DNA of 64,000 nucleotides from JBCBUE01 sp039818285 (GTDB taxonomy: Bacteria; Planctomycetota; Phycisphaerae; Phycisphaerales; Phycisphaeraceae), in assembly GCA_039818285.1 (NCBI GenBank), contig JBCBUE010000011.1, forward strand, positions 11,254 to 75,253, read 5' to 3'. The notes beneath the pieces are model-generated. The model did no database searches and was not told where the DNA came from. It was given only the letters and a program-made list of their open reading frames with translations. The position numbers were made by a program, and so were the translations under genes. Shown piece after piece: positions 10,813 to 19,909 of this stretch. Each line of letters opens with the position of its first letter. Within the stretch, counting starts at the first letter, position 1.

Positions 10813-11610
10813 ATGTCTGCGACGGTCGAACCGACGAGCACCAACGGGCGCGTCACCGCCCACAATCCTCCCCGCATCCTCGTCGCCGTCCCGGTCTACA
10901 ACGAGCAGCGGTACATCACCAACGTGATCGCCAACATCGCCGACCACGCGCCCAACGACGTGCTCGTGATCGACGACGGCTCGACCGACGCCACGCCGAC
11001 CCTGCTCGCCCACCAGCCGGTCGACGTGATCCGCCACAAGACCAACCTCGGCTACGGCCGATCGATCCGCGACGCGTTCCGCTGGGCGCAGAGCTACGAG
11101 TACGACTGGCTGATCACCATGGACTGCGACGAGCAGCACGAGCCCGAGAGCCTGCCGGACTTCGCCACGGCGATCGCCGATGACGACGCGGACGTGATCT
11201 CCGGCAGCCGCTACCTCATCGACTGCCCGGACTGCGACAAGCCCCCGCCGGACCGGCAGAAGATCAACGCCGAGGTCACGCGCTGGATCAACGAGTCGCT
11301 GGCGCTGCCGATCACCGACGCCTTCTGCGGATTCAAGGCGTATCGCGTCTCGTCGACGGCCGACCTGGACCTGACCGTTGACGGCTACGCGATCCCGTTG
11401 CAGGCCTGGGTGCAGCACGCGGCCGCGCACCATCGTGTCAAAGAGGTCCCGATCAAGCTGATCTACAACGACCCGAACCGCTCGTTCGGCGGCAAGCTGG
11501 ACGACGCCGAGGAGCGCATCCGCCACTATCGCGACGTGTTCCGCCGTGAGTTGGTCAAGCATCCGCAGCTGCGCGGCGGGTGCGGTTGCGTGAGCTGCGC
11601 CGCGGGATGA
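10813..11610 (+). CDS. Glycosyltransferase family 2 (dolichol-phosphate mannosyltransferase-like)
   Basis: 265 residues, cytoplasmic GT-A fold without transmembrane helices. The start of the fold is ILVAVPVYNEQRYITNVI, followed by VLVIDDGSTDATPTLL and the LGYGRSIRDAF block typical of polyprenyl-phosphate mannosyl/glucosyl transferases. The metal-binding DxD-like segment is ITMDCDEQHEPE, and VISGSRYL follows. It probably transfers a sugar from a nucleotide donor to a lipid carrier; donor and acceptor are unknown. It is the first of five closely spaced genes and overlaps the next by 4 bp (ATGA). Confidence 0.88.
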   Translation: MSATVEPTSTNGRVTAHNPPRILVAVPVYNEQRYITNVIANIADHAPNDVLVIDDGSTDATPTLLAHQPVDVIRHKTNLGYGRSIRDAFRWAQSYEYDWLITMDCDEQHEPESLPDFATAIADDDADVISGSRYLIDCPDCDKPPPDRQKINAEVTRWINESLALPITDAFCGFKAYRVSSTADLDLTVDGYAIPLQAWVQHAAAHHRVKEVPIKLIYNDPNRSFGGKLDDAEERIRHYRDVFRRELVKHPQLRGGCGCVSCAAG

Positions 11611-13061
11611 GCGGGCCGACGGTCAACGGCAGGGCGGCCTCGCCGGCGACCGTGCGGGCCGAGCCGACGCTGGACCGATGGGCCGAGCTCGTCGCCGATG
11701 GCGGGCGCGTCTGGACGGGCCATCAGCCCTATCTGTGGCACCCCGGCATCCTGGCGAAGTACATCGCCGGCGACGCGATTGCCTCGACCGACGGCGTGGT
11801 CGATCTGGTCGTCGATCACGACACGCACGACGCCGGGGTGATCGAGCTGCCGACGCGCACCGGCGAGCGTTGGGGCGTGCGTCGGCTGCGGCTGGGGCCT
11901 TGTCGGACGGACGTGCCGCTGGGCATGCAGCCGGCGATGGGGGCGGACGGGGCGATCGCCGTGTTGCGTGGCGCGGCCGACGACGCCGAGTCGGCGGGGG
12001 CTCGGGTGGGGCGATTGATCGAGGCGTTCGACGAGGCGGGGCGGGGGCACGCGACGCTGGCGGATCAGATGGCGGCCGTGCTCGCGTGGCTGCGCACGCG
12101 CTGGGTCGTCGGACCGGTCGATGCGATGCGGTCGACGACGCTGGGCCGGGATGGGGTGTTGGGCGGATGGGTCGAGCGGATGGCGAGCGACGCCGAGCGT
12201 TGCGTGGCGGCGTACAACGCGGCGGTGCGGGCCGAGGTCGCGGCGGGCGGCGGGGGCGGGGTGCGAGAACTGCGGGTGGAGCCGTGGCGGGTGGAACTGC
12301 CGCTGTGGCGGGTCGGGTGGATGCGGCCGAGGCGGGGCGTCTGGGCCGATGTCGCGGACAGCCGGGCGGTGTTGACGCTCGAGGACGGCACGCCGTTGCA
12401 CGCCCCCGATGAGCCGGCGGCGGAAGTCGAGGGGCTGGCGCCGCGGGCGCTGCTGATGACGGCGATCGTGCGGTCGCGCGACGACTGCGGGCTGTTCGTG
12501 CACGGCACGGGCGGGGGCGTGTACGACCGCATCACCGATCGTTGGTGGCGCGACTGGCTGGGCGATCGGGCGCCGAGGCTCGCGCCGACGGCCGTGGTGA
12601 CGGCCGATCTGCGCTTGGCGAGCGAGGGCCTGAGCGTGGCGACACCCGCGGACGTGCGACGGGGCCTGTGGCGCCTGCATCACGCGCCGCACAACATCGA
12701 TCGGGCGTTGGAGCTGAGCGCCGACGAGCCGGCGGTGCGGGAGAAGCACATCGCGCTGGGGCGGCTGCACGGCCCGGGCGTGTGGGGCGAGGGACGACGG
12801 GTCGAGGGCGCGGCCCAGCGCCGGGCGGCGTGGGCGGCGCTCAAGCGGGCGAACGCACGGCTGGCGGCCGATCACCCCGAGGCGCTGGCCGCGGCCGAGG
12901 CGGCGTATCGGTCGGCGCGGGTCGGCGTGGAGAACGCGGCGGTGGCGGCGAAGCGGGACTGGTCGATCGGCGTGATGCCCGCGGCGTCGCTGGAGGCGCT
13001 ATCGTCGATGATCCGGGAACGCGTCGGCGCGACGCCGTCCATCGGGAGTCACACGGCATGA
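11607..13061 (+). CDS. Conserved protein with BshC-like motifs, function unknown
   Basis: 484 residues; the start is the ATG that overlaps the glycosyltransferase stop. Early motifs are VWTGHQPYLWHPGILAKY (about residue 33) and LVVDHDTHDAGVIELP. They recall the TGQQ and EDHD motifs of the bacillithiol cysteine-adding enzyme BshC, but the match is partial and the length is shorter. A second conserved block, RALLMTAIVRSRDDCGLF followed by HGTGGGVYDRITD, is familiar from planctomycete proteins of unknown function. An Ala/Arg-rich helical stretch (residues 400-470) looks like a coiled coil. No bshA or bshB is nearby in the window. The neighbours (GT2, transglutaminase, LarB, NnrD) do not point to one pathway. 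Real gene, unknown role. Confidence 0.6.
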   Translation: MSGPTVNGRAASPATVRAEPTLDRWAELVADGGRVWTGHQPYLWHPGILAKYIAGDAIASTDGVVDLVVDHDTHDAGVIELPTRTGERWGVRRLRLGPCRTDVPLGMQPAMGADGAIAVLRGAADDAESAGARVGRLIEAFDEAGRGHATLADQMAAVLAWLRTRWVVGPVDAMRSTTLGRDGVLGGWVERMASDAERCVAAYNAAVRAEVAAGGGGGVRELRVEPWRVELPLWRVGWMRPRRGVWADVADSRAVLTLEDGTPLHAPDEPAAEVEGLAPRALLMTAIVRSRDDCGLFVHGTGGGVYDRITDRWWRDWLGDRAPRLAPTAVVTADLRLASEGLSVATPADVRRGLWRLHHAPHNIDRALELSADEPAVREKHIALGRLHGPGVWGEGRRVEGAAQRRAAWAALKRANARLAADHPEALAAAEAAYRSARVGVENAAVAAKRDWSIGVMPAASLEALSSMIRERVGATPSIGSHTA

Positions 13062-14593
13062 GCAAAGCAAAGCGGTTGAGCTGGCTGAAGTGGTGGGCGG
13101 CGTGCGTGGCCGGTCTGGCGGTTTGGCTGGCCGGTGGGGCGTCTGCGAGCGAGGGTGGCGACTTCGAGCGCTGGTACGTGATGAAGCTCGGTGGCGAGCG
13201 CGTCGGGCACGCGGTTTCCCGGCAGGCGACCATGGTCGGCATGGATGGCGTCGTGCGGATCGTCAGCGAGCAGGAGGTCTGGATGAGCTTCTGCCGCGGG
13301 GCGATCGCTCTGTCGATCGAGCAGTCGAGCCGGGCGGTGGAGACGGCGGAGGGTGAGCCGATCGAGGCGGAGCAGCGACTGCTGCTGGGGCAGATGGCCC
13401 AGACGGCGCGGTACGCGTTCGACGCCGACGGGGCGGTGATGACCAGCGAGCAGGGCGGGCGTCGGACCGAGCGTCGCGTGCCCGGCGTGCCGGAGGGGGC
13501 GTTGATGCCGGCCGCGGCGCAGCGCGCGATCGCGGCGGCGCTCGAGGCCGGCGACGAGTCGATCGAGCTGACGACGCTGGACTTCTCCAGCGGGCTGCGG
13601 GCGGTGGATGTGACGATGGCGGTGGCCGGGGAGGAGGACGTCGAGGTGATGGGTAAGCGGGTGCCGGCGATCGCGTGGGACGCGACGGCGAGCGTGATGC
13701 CCGGGGCGAAGCTGAGGGAGTACGTCGACGCCGAGGGCCGGCCGCTGAAGTCGACGGTCGACATGGGCGGCATCCGCGTCGAGATGATCGCGGCCGACGA
13801 GGCGATCGCGACGGCGAAGGTGGACCCGCCGGAGCTGATGGCGTCGACGCTGATCACGCCGAGCCGACCGATCGATCGGCCGCGCGAGCTGCGGCGGGCG
13901 GTGTACGAGCTGGCTTGGGATCGGCCGATGCGCGGGCAGGCGGACCTGGTGGCGACGTCGGTGCAGCGGATCGAGTGGCTCGACGACCGCACGGTGCGCG
14001 TTGCGGTTGACGTTGCTGGCGAACCGATCGCGGACGAGGCGATCGAACGCGACGACTACCTGGCCGCCTCTCCCATGATCGACTGGCGGGACGAGGCCGT
14101 GAGCGGGTGGGTGGGCCAAGGGGACCAGGACTTGTCGCCCGCGCTCACCCTTTCGCGGATGCACGGCAAGGCACGGCGGGGCATCGCGACGACCGATCTA
14201 TCCGTGGGTTTTGCGACGGCCAGCGAGGTCGCTCGCACCCGGACCGGCGACTGCACCGAGCACGCGGTGCTGCTCGCCGCGTTGCTCCGCGCCAGCGGCG
14301 TGCCGAGCCGGGTCGTCACGGGGTTGATCTACGCCGATCAGTTCCTCGGTCACCGTGGTGTGTTCGGTTATCACATGTGGACGCAGGCCTGGAACGAGGC
14401 CGAGGGAGGCGGCGGGCGGTGGATCGACCTCGACGCGACGCTGCCCGCGGGCGACGCCTACGGCTTCGACGCCACGCACATCGGGCTGACGGCTTCCGCG
14501 CTCTCGGCCGACGAGGGATTCAACGACCTGGCCGAGCTGGCGACGCTGATCGGTGGGATGTCGATCCGCGTGGTGGAGACCGACGATGAGTGA
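13058..14593 (+). CDS. Exported transglutaminase-like protein
   Basis: 511 residues. The start MSKAKRLSWLKWWAACVAGL gives a signal peptide cleaved near GGASASEG. The central part (about residues 30-330) has no recognised domain; it includes a beta-rich region with a WYVMKLGGERVGHA opening common in planctomycete exported proteins. The transglutaminase core is C-terminal: Cys in RTRTGDCTEHAVLLAALLR, His in GYHMWTQAW and Asp in RWIDLDATLP complete the triad. Such periplasmic proteins act as peptidases or protein cross-linkers; the substrate is unknown. The start overlaps the preceding gene by 4 bp and the end overlaps larB by 8 bp, so the cluster is translationally coupled. Confidence 0.85.
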   Translation: MSKAKRLSWLKWWAACVAGLAVWLAGGASASEGGDFERWYVMKLGGERVGHAVSRQATMVGMDGVVRIVSEQEVWMSFCRGAIALSIEQSSRAVETAEGEPIEAEQRLLLGQMAQTARYAFDADGAVMTSEQGGRRTERRVPGVPEGALMPAAAQRAIAAALEAGDESIELTTLDFSSGLRAVDVTMAVAGEEDVEVMGKRVPAIAWDATASVMPGAKLREYVDAEGRPLKSTVDMGGIRVEMIAADEAIATAKVDPPELMASTLITPSRPIDRPRELRRAVYELAWDRPMRGQADLVATSVQRIEWLDDRTVRVAVDVAGEPIADEAIERDDYLAASPMIDWRDEAVSGWVGQGDQDLSPALTLSRMHGKARRGIATTDLSVGFATASEVARTRTGDCTEHAVLLAALLRASGVPSRVVTGLIYADQFLGHRGVFGYHMWTQAWNEAEGGGGRWIDLDATLPAGDAYGFDATHIGLTASALSADEGFNDLAELATLIGGMSIRVVETDDE

Positions 14594-15371
14594 GTCGCGT
14601 GAAACGCTCGAGGCGTTGCTCGACGCGGTGCGGTCGGGAGCGGTCGACGTTGGGCAGGCGGCGGGCAGGCTACGGGCGATGCAGGCCGAGCCGTTGGGTT
14701 TCGCCACGCTCGATCATCACCGCGCGCAGCGATGCGGGACGGGCGAGGTGGTGTTCGCGGCGGGCAAGACGGCCGAGCAGGCGGTCACGATCACGCGCCG
14801 GCTGCGCGACGCGGAGGGGGCATTGGGCGCGGTGCTGCTGACGCGTTGTTCGGCCGAGCAGGTCGCGGCGCTGCGTGGCGCGTTCGGCGACGAGGTCCAG
14901 GTCGGCGAGCGATCGGGGTGCGTGGTCGTCGGCGAGCCCGTGGCGGACGAGCGGGCGGAGGGGACGATCGCGGTGGTGACGGCCGGGACGAGCGACGGGG
15001 CCGTGGCCGAGGAAGCGGTGATGACGTGTCGGGCGCTGGGGCACCCGGTGCTGGAGATTCACGACGTGGGGGTGGCGGGGCTGCACCGGCTGCTGGGTCG
15101 GCTGGACGAGGTGCGGTCGGCGCGGGCGGTGGTGTGCATCGCGGGGATGGAGGGGGCGTTGCCGAGCGTGGTGGGCGGGTTGGTGGACGTGCCGGTGGTG
15201 GCGGTGCCGACGAGCGTGGGGTACGGCGCGAACCTGGGGGGCCTGGCAGCCCTGTTGGGGATGCTCACGAGTTGTGCGTCGGGCGTGACGGTCGTCAATA
15301 TCGATAACGGGTTCGGCGGGGCGTTTGCGGCCTGTCAGATCAACCGGATTTGGCAACATCGTGACGGGTAA
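14586..15371 (+). CDS. larB: Nickel pincer cofactor biosynthesis protein LarB
   Basis: 261 residues. The C-terminal half is a PurE-like domain: GTSDGAVAEEAVMTCRALG, then VCIAGMEGALPSVVGGL, VAVPTSVGYGANLGGLAALL and the LarB hallmark VTVVNIDNGFGGAFAA. The conserved Cys expected near the active site is in LTSCASG. LarB carboxylates and hydrolyses nicotinic acid adenine dinucleotide in the first step toward the nickel-pincer nucleotide of lactate racemase-type enzymes. larC, larE and larA are not in this window, so the partners must lie elsewhere if the pathway is complete. The gene starts 8 bp before the preceding stop. Confidence 0.9.
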   Translation: MSESRETLEALLDAVRSGAVDVGQAAGRLRAMQAEPLGFATLDHHRAQRCGTGEVVFAAGKTAEQAVTITRRLRDAEGALGAVLLTRCSAEQVAALRGAFGDEVQVGERSGCVVVGEPVADERAEGTIAVVTAGTSDGAVAEEAVMTCRALGHPVLEIHDVGVAGLHRLLGRLDEVRSARAVVCIAGMEGALPSVVGGLVDVPVVAVPTSVGYGANLGGLAALLGMLTSCASGVTVVNIDNGFGGAFAACQINRIWQHRDG

Positions 15372-15388
15372 GGCGTTAGGCTGACCGC

Positions 15389-16339
15389 ATGGAAGGCGTC
15401 GGAGAAAGGTCGTGCTCGGGGGCCGAGTCCGCGCCGGTCGCGCTGCCGTTTCGGCCGGCCGACGGTCACAAGGGCACGTTCGGCACCGTCATCGTGATCG
15501 GCGGGTCGGCGACGATGCCGGGCGCCGCGGCGATGGCCGCACGGTCGGCGTTCCGCGGCGGGGCGGGCCTCGTGAAGGTGCTGGCCGGGCAGGGCGTGCT
15601 GGATCGTGTCCTGGCGATCGAGCCGTCGGCCACGGGCGTGGCGTGCGGCGAGCCGTTGGACGCGGGCGGCGTGATCGACGCGTTGCGCAAGGCCGATCCC
15701 GAGGGGCGGGCGGTGCTGGCCGTCGGGCCCGGGCTGGGCATGTCGGCCGAGACGGTCCTGCCCGCGGTCACCAACGACCCGCGGCCGCTGGTCCTCGACG
15801 CCGACGGGCTCAACGCGCTCGCGGCTTCCGGCCGACGCCTGCGCCGCCGCGGCCCCGCGGTGCTCACGCCTCACCCCGGCGAGTGTCGACGCCTGGCCGA
15901 CGCACTGCACGTGCGCATCGACCCGACCGACCCACAAACCCGCCCCGAGGCCGCACGCCGGCTGGCCGAGATGCACGACGCGGTCTTCGTGCTCAAGGGT
16001 GCCGGCACGGTCGTGAGCGACGGCGAGCGGACCTACGTCAACCCGACCGGCAACGTGGCGATGGCCACCGCCGGCATGGGCGACGTCCTCACCGGGCTGA
16101 CGGCCGCCTTGCTCGCGTCGTCCGTGCCCGCCTACGACGCCGCGTGCCTGGCGGTCTGGCTGCACGGGGCCGCCGGCGACCTCTGGGCCCACCGCCACTG
16201 GGACCGCGGCCTCATCGCTCGCGACCTGGCCGACCTGCTGCCCTACGCCTTCCGCCTCGCCGCCAAGCGAGCGTCCGGCGCCCCGCCGCGCGACGCTCAG
16301 TCGTCGTTGTCCGGCTCGGCCGTCTCCCCCTCGGCGTAA
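15389..16339 (+). CDS. nnrD: ADP-dependent NAD(P)H-hydrate dehydratase
   Basis: 316 residues, matching the C-terminal (YjeF_C/carbohydrate-kinase-like) domain alone, without the NnrE epimerase half. Motifs are GTVIVIGGSATMPGAAAMAA, RGGAGLVKV, VGPGLGMS, LVLDADGLNALA, LTPHPGECRRLA, VLKGAGTVV and the catalytic TAGMGDVLTG. It dehydrates damaged hydrated NAD(P)H using ADP or ATP. The gene begins 17 bp after larB and is the last of the five-gene run. Its last 43 bp overlap the end of the convergent WYL regulator gene. Confidence 0.9.
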   Translation: MEGVGERSCSGAESAPVALPFRPADGHKGTFGTVIVIGGSATMPGAAAMAARSAFRGGAGLVKVLAGQGVLDRVLAIEPSATGVACGEPLDAGGVIDALRKADPEGRAVLAVGPGLGMSAETVLPAVTNDPRPLVLDADGLNALAASGRRLRRRGPAVLTPHPGECRRLADALHVRIDPTDPQTRPEAARRLAEMHDAVFVLKGAGTVVSDGERTYVNPTGNVAMATAGMGDVLTGLTAALLASSVPAYDAACLAVWLHGAAGDLWAHRHWDRGLIARDLADLLPYAFRLAAKRASGAPPRDAQSSLSGSAVSPSA

Positions 16340-17337
16340 CGCGCCGCCGCCTTGGCGAGCATCTCCGACACCATCGCTCGCAACGCCTTCGGCGACTCCA
16401 CCTCCGCCCGGTCGGCGTACCCGCAGACCCACCACGCGATCTCGCGCAGCCCATCGACGCGGAAGTGCAACCGCACCCGCCCGTCGGCCAGCCGCTCGGT
16501 CCGCTGCGATCGGTGCCAGCGCACCTCGCTCACGTTTGTCGCCACCAGCCGATCGAAGACGATGGCCACGTCGTGCTCCTCGCCCTCGGGGATCATCTGC
16601 CACGCCAGCCCAAGGTGCGTGGCCAGGTCGAAGTCCTCGTGAGGAAAGCGTCGAGAGGTCAGCGCGATGTCGGCGATCCGGCTGAGCTTGAACGCCCTTA
16701 CCTCGTCGCCGAGGCTCGATCGGCCGTAGACGTACCACGCCCGCTCGGAGAAGTGCAGCCGCAACGGTCGCAGCAAGACGTCCGCCTGCTCGCGCAACGG
16801 GGCTCGATACGTCAGACGACACTCGGTGCGCGTGCCGATCGCTCGCTGCAGCAGCGGGTAAGGACCGGCCTCGGCCTCGCCAGGCACCTGCGCGGCCGGT
16901 CGATAGCTCGACGACGCCACCACCTCTTCGCAACCGGCTCGGAGCTGCGTCGGCAGCATCGCCGCCAGCTTGCGGATCGCGCTCAGCCCCGCGGCGTGGA
17001 ACGGCTTGTCCGGCTGAGCCTGCGCCTGCACCCCAAGGAGCATCACCCCGACCGCCTCGGACACCGTCAGGCTCACGGGCGGCAGGAAAAAGCTCTCCCG
17101 GACGCGGTAGCCACGGCCCTGATCGAACATGATTGGCACGCCCGCCTCGGTCAGCGTGTTCAGGTCGCGAAACAGCGTGCGACGGCTGACGCCCATCGTC
17201 TCGGCCAACTCGGCGGGGCCCTGCGTCGGGTCCGATTGAACCGTGGTCAACAAGCGGATGAGTCGAGAGATTCGCTTCGAGGGCAAGGCTTTACTCGTAT
17301 GCCGGATCTCGCAAGCCGTGATAGATTCGATCGACAT
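16297..17337 (-). CDS. WYL-domain transcriptional regulator (YafY type), second of a tandem pair
   Basis: 346 residues from the ATG at 17337, which has an AGGGGG ribosome site; another in-frame start lies at 17373. The N-terminal helix-turn-helix is KRISRLIRLLTTVQ followed by ELAETMGVSRRTLFRDLNTL, the DeoR/YafY form. The middle and C-terminus form a WYL ligand-sensing domain (about residues 130-310, including RLHFSERAWYVYGRSSLGDE). Such regulators respond to nucleic acid or nucleotide ligands in some systems. It follows another regulator of the same family by a short gap, and the two share the helix-turn-helix plan. The 3' end overlaps nnrD tail to tail. Confidence 0.85.
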   Translation of the reverse strand: MSIESITACEIRHTSKALPSKRISRLIRLLTTVQSDPTQGPAELAETMGVSRRTLFRDLNTLTEAGVPIMFDQGRGYRVRESFFLPPVSLTVSEAVGVMLLGVQAQAQPDKPFHAAGLSAIRKLAAMLPTQLRAGCEEVVASSSYRPAAQVPGEAEAGPYPLLQRAIGTRTECRLTYRAPLREQADVLLRPLRLHFSERAWYVYGRSSLGDEVRAFKLSRIADIALTSRRFPHEDFDLATHLGLAWQMIPEGEEHDVAIVFDRLVATNVSEVRWHRSQRTERLADGRVRLHFRVDGLREIAWWVCGYADRAEVESPKALRAMVSEMLAKAAARYAEGETAEPDNDD

Positions 17338-17383
17338 TGGGGACCCCCTGCTTACGCGCGACTCGCGTATCACACCGTCACGG

Positions 17384-18133
17384 CTACACCAGATCGTCGA
17401 CCCACTCCCGGGCCGATGTAAGGTCAGCCCTGTTGCACTCGCTAATCGACAAGATTGAGTCCAGCGAGAAACGCCGCCGTGAATCGTCGCTGGGCGGAAC
17501 CCCGGTGAAGTACCACTGACCGCCGATCCGCTCTAGTCGGCCGTCCTGGATCCGCTCGTAGACGACTCGCTCGCCGTCCGTTTCCTCTATGACCAGATCG
17601 ACTGAAGCTCGCGACTCCGCCGCCCGCAGCGCCCTTGTGATGAGTCCACCGTCGGTGTTGGACGGAGTAGTCGGCTCGACGATCTCGATCGCCCCGCCCA
17701 ACGCCCGACACGCCTCGCGAACCCGCTCGTCGGCCGAATCGAGGATCTCGCCCAACGGCCGCGCCGCCGCCGACAGGATCGGGTCCTCGGGGCGCGAACG
17801 CAGGTGCCGGTGCAGCACCGTCAGCGCCAACGCCTCCCGGGCTTCGAGCGGCTGCCAGGTTCCCAACGCCATCCGGGTCAGCCGATACCCGCGTCCCGGC
17901 TCGTGCGTCACCACCCCGCCGGCCTGACGGATCGTCGTGAGGTCGCGAAACACCGTCCGGCGGCTCACGCCAAGACGCTCCGCCAGGACGTCCACCGTGA
18001 CCGGCGGGTCCTCGCGGAGCAACTGCAACAGACGGAGTACACGGGATAACCGCGGCACCAGATCACCGGAAATAGGTCTTCGTGGGCAGGCACCCGGAGC
18101 GGGCGATGAATCGACCGGACACACAGCTAGCAT
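17384..18133 (-). CDS. DeoR/YafY-type helix-turn-helix regulator, first of a tandem pair
   Basis: 249 residues. The DNA-binding region is PRLSRVLRLLQLLRE, then VDVLAERLGVSRRTVFRDLT, followed by a wing ending GRGYRLTR. A helical linker and a short C-terminal WYL-like part with RLERIGGQWYFTGVPP (about residues 200-215) follow. It is shorter than the downstream paralogue and may lack the WYL C-terminal extension. The spacer upstream (18134-18279) holds TGACAACATTGTGGCA at 18186-18201, an imperfect dyad that could be an operator; this is a weak call. Targets are unknown. Confidence 0.8.
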   Translation of the reverse strand: MLAVCPVDSSPAPGACPRRPISGDLVPRLSRVLRLLQLLREDPPVTVDVLAERLGVSRRTVFRDLTTIRQAGGVVTHEPGRGYRLTRMALGTWQPLEAREALALTVLHRHLRSRPEDPILSAAARPLGEILDSADERVREACRALGGAIEIVEPTTPSNTDGGLITRALRAAESRASVDLVIEETDGERVVYERIQDGRLERIGGQWYFTGVPPSDDSRRRFSLDSILSISECNRADLTSAREWVDDLV

Positions 18134-18279
18134 GGTGCGTCAGACGCGAAGCAACATAACCAAGAAACCGATGAGGTGTGTGCCACAATGTTGTCACTGA
18201 AAGTGCCGATTTTGATCCGCACGGACAGATCGTGACACCGTAATCGACCGCGCGGCGGTCGAAACCACCTTGATCGAGG

Positions 18280-19368
18280 TCACGCCGCGAAGGTCATCGC
18301 CTCGTGGCGCACGGTTCGATCGGCCGCCGGCCCGGCGCGGAGAAAGTCCTGCATGGCCTCGGCCGACCCGATCGCCTGGACGTCGCGCTTCAGCCCCGGC
18401 CAAGGCTGAAGCCCCGCCGAGTACCAGCTGATCCGACGCTTGATCGTCGCCAACGCGATCCGCTCGTCCCGCATCTCGAGTAGATGCCGGAAATGATCGA
18501 TCACCAATTGCGCCCGCTGCCGCTGCGTCAACGGCGCGGCGTGGCGGCCGGTCGCGAGGTGACACGCGATGTCGCGGAACAACCACGGGTTGCCCAGCGC
18601 CCCGCGCCCGATCATCACGCCGTCGCAGCCCGTCTCGTCGAACATCCGCCGGGCGTCGGCCGGCGTCTTGACGTCGCCGTTGCCGATGACCTTGACCTCG
18701 GGGTGAGACCGTTTCACCGATTCAACCACCGACGCGATCCCGTCCAGCCGGCAGGTCCCTTTGAACTTCATCGCTGTCGTCCGCCCGTGCACCGTCACCG
18801 CCGACACCCCCGCGTCGGCCAGCCGGGCCGGCAGCGAGTCGACGATCAGGCAGTCGTCGTCCCAGCCCAGCCGGATCTTCGCGGTCACCGGCACGCCCGT
18901 CGGCTCGAGCGCCCTCACCAGCTTTTCGACCAGCTCCACCGCCAGGCAGGGCTCGGTCAGCAGCTTCGACCCGCCGTTCTTCTTGGTCACCTTGTCGACC
19001 GGGCAGCCCATGTTGACGTCGACCACCGCCGCCCCGTGCTTCACCGCCCACTCGCCCGCCGGCACCATCGACTCGGGGTGGCGCCCGTACAGCTGCATGC
19101 ACACCGGCGAATCCCGCGCGTCCGTCGCCGCCAGCCACATCGTCTTGTCGGTCTCGCGCAGGATCGCCTCGGGGCACAGCAAGTCCGTGCACGCCAGCCC
19201 TACCGCCCCGTACGTCCCGTCCCCGACATCGAGCGGCCCGCCGAGGTCTACCGCCTCGCACGTCACGCCCGGCACCGACCGCACCACCAGCCGAAACGCC
19301 AGATCGCAATACCCCGCGATCGGCGCGAGCAACAGGTTGGTTGTCAGCTTGACCGGCCCGATGTCCAT
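18280..19368 (-). CDS. dus: tRNA-dihydrouridine synthase (DusB-like)
   Basis: 362 residues from MDIGPVKLTTNLLLAPIAGY. It is an FMN TIM-barrel: LAPIAGYCDLAFRLV near the start, MQLYGRHPE, then VDVNMGCPVDKVTKKNGGS with the catalytic Cys, VTAKIRLGWDD, AVTVHGRTTAMKFKG, VIGNGDVKTPADA and GVMIGRGALGNPWLFRDI. The enzyme reduces uridines in tRNA D-loops with NADPH. Family assignment is secure; the exact U position is not predictable here. Upstream lie GNAT and RNase H-like genes in the same direction. Confidence 0.93.
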   Translation of the reverse strand: MDIGPVKLTTNLLLAPIAGYCDLAFRLVVRSVPGVTCEAVDLGGPLDVGDGTYGAVGLACTDLLCPEAILRETDKTMWLAATDARDSPVCMQLYGRHPESMVPAGEWAVKHGAAVVDVNMGCPVDKVTKKNGGSKLLTEPCLAVELVEKLVRALEPTGVPVTAKIRLGWDDDCLIVDSLPARLADAGVSAVTVHGRTTAMKFKGTCRLDGIASVVESVKRSHPEVKVIGNGDVKTPADARRMFDETGCDGVMIGRGALGNPWLFRDIACHLATGRHAAPLTQRQRAQLVIDHFRHLLEMRDERIALATIKRRISWYSAGLQPWPGLKRDVQAIGSAEAMQDFLRAGPAADRTVRHEAMTFAA

Positions 19369-19417
19369 CCGAGCAGTATCGCACAACGGGATGCCGCGAT
19401 CGCCCCAGGCCGTCTCG

Positions 19418-19909
19418 CTACCAGGCGAGCCGGATCATCAACTCGCCGTCGTCGACCTCGCCCGTCGGCACGAACCCCAGCCGCTCGTAGAACGCCGCAG
19501 CCGAGCCGTCCTTCGACACGTAGGACGACTTCAGCTCCCGCGCGTCCGGCAGGGTCTTGACGTGCTCGATCGCCAGCCGCACCGCCGCCGAGCCGTACCC
19601 GCGCCGCTGGTGCTCGGCGTCGACCATCAGCCGCCAGAGGAAGTAAGACGCCCGGCCGCCCTCGGCCTCGGGGTGATCGGGCCCGACGAGATCGAGCATC
19701 AGGAACCCGACCGGCGTCTCCCCCGCGTAGATGGCGCGAGGCCAAGCCCGTTCGCTGTAGACGTACGCCTCGGCCAGCGAGTTCGAGTTCGTCGCGACCA
19801 GCCCTTCCTGCTCGGACGCGACTTTCAGCCGGACGACGGCCCCCACGTTGTCCGGCGTCACCGGGCGAAGCGTGACCGCTCGATCGTCGGTCTGCGTCAA
19901 CCTGGCCAA
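19418..19909 (-). CDS. GNAT-family N-acetyltransferase
   Basis: 163 residues. It shows the acetyl-CoA binding motif A, WRLMVDAEHQRRGYGSAAV (the Q/R-x-x-G-x-G/A pattern), preceded by a FLMLDLVGPDH strand and followed by LKSSYVSKDGSAAAFYERLG, motif B. The latter contains the Tyr used as general acid in many members. The substrate is unknown. The start lies 13 bp inside the end of the upstream RNase H-like gene, indicating coupled translation. Confidence 0.88.
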   Translation of the reverse strand: MARLTQTDDRAVTLRPVTPDNVGAVVRLKVASEQEGLVATNSNSLAEAYVYSERAWPRAIYAGETPVGFLMLDLVGPDHPEAEGGRASYFLWRLMVDAEHQRRGYGSAAVRLAIEHVKTLPDARELKSSYVSKDGSAAAFYERLGFVPTGEVDDGELMIRLAW

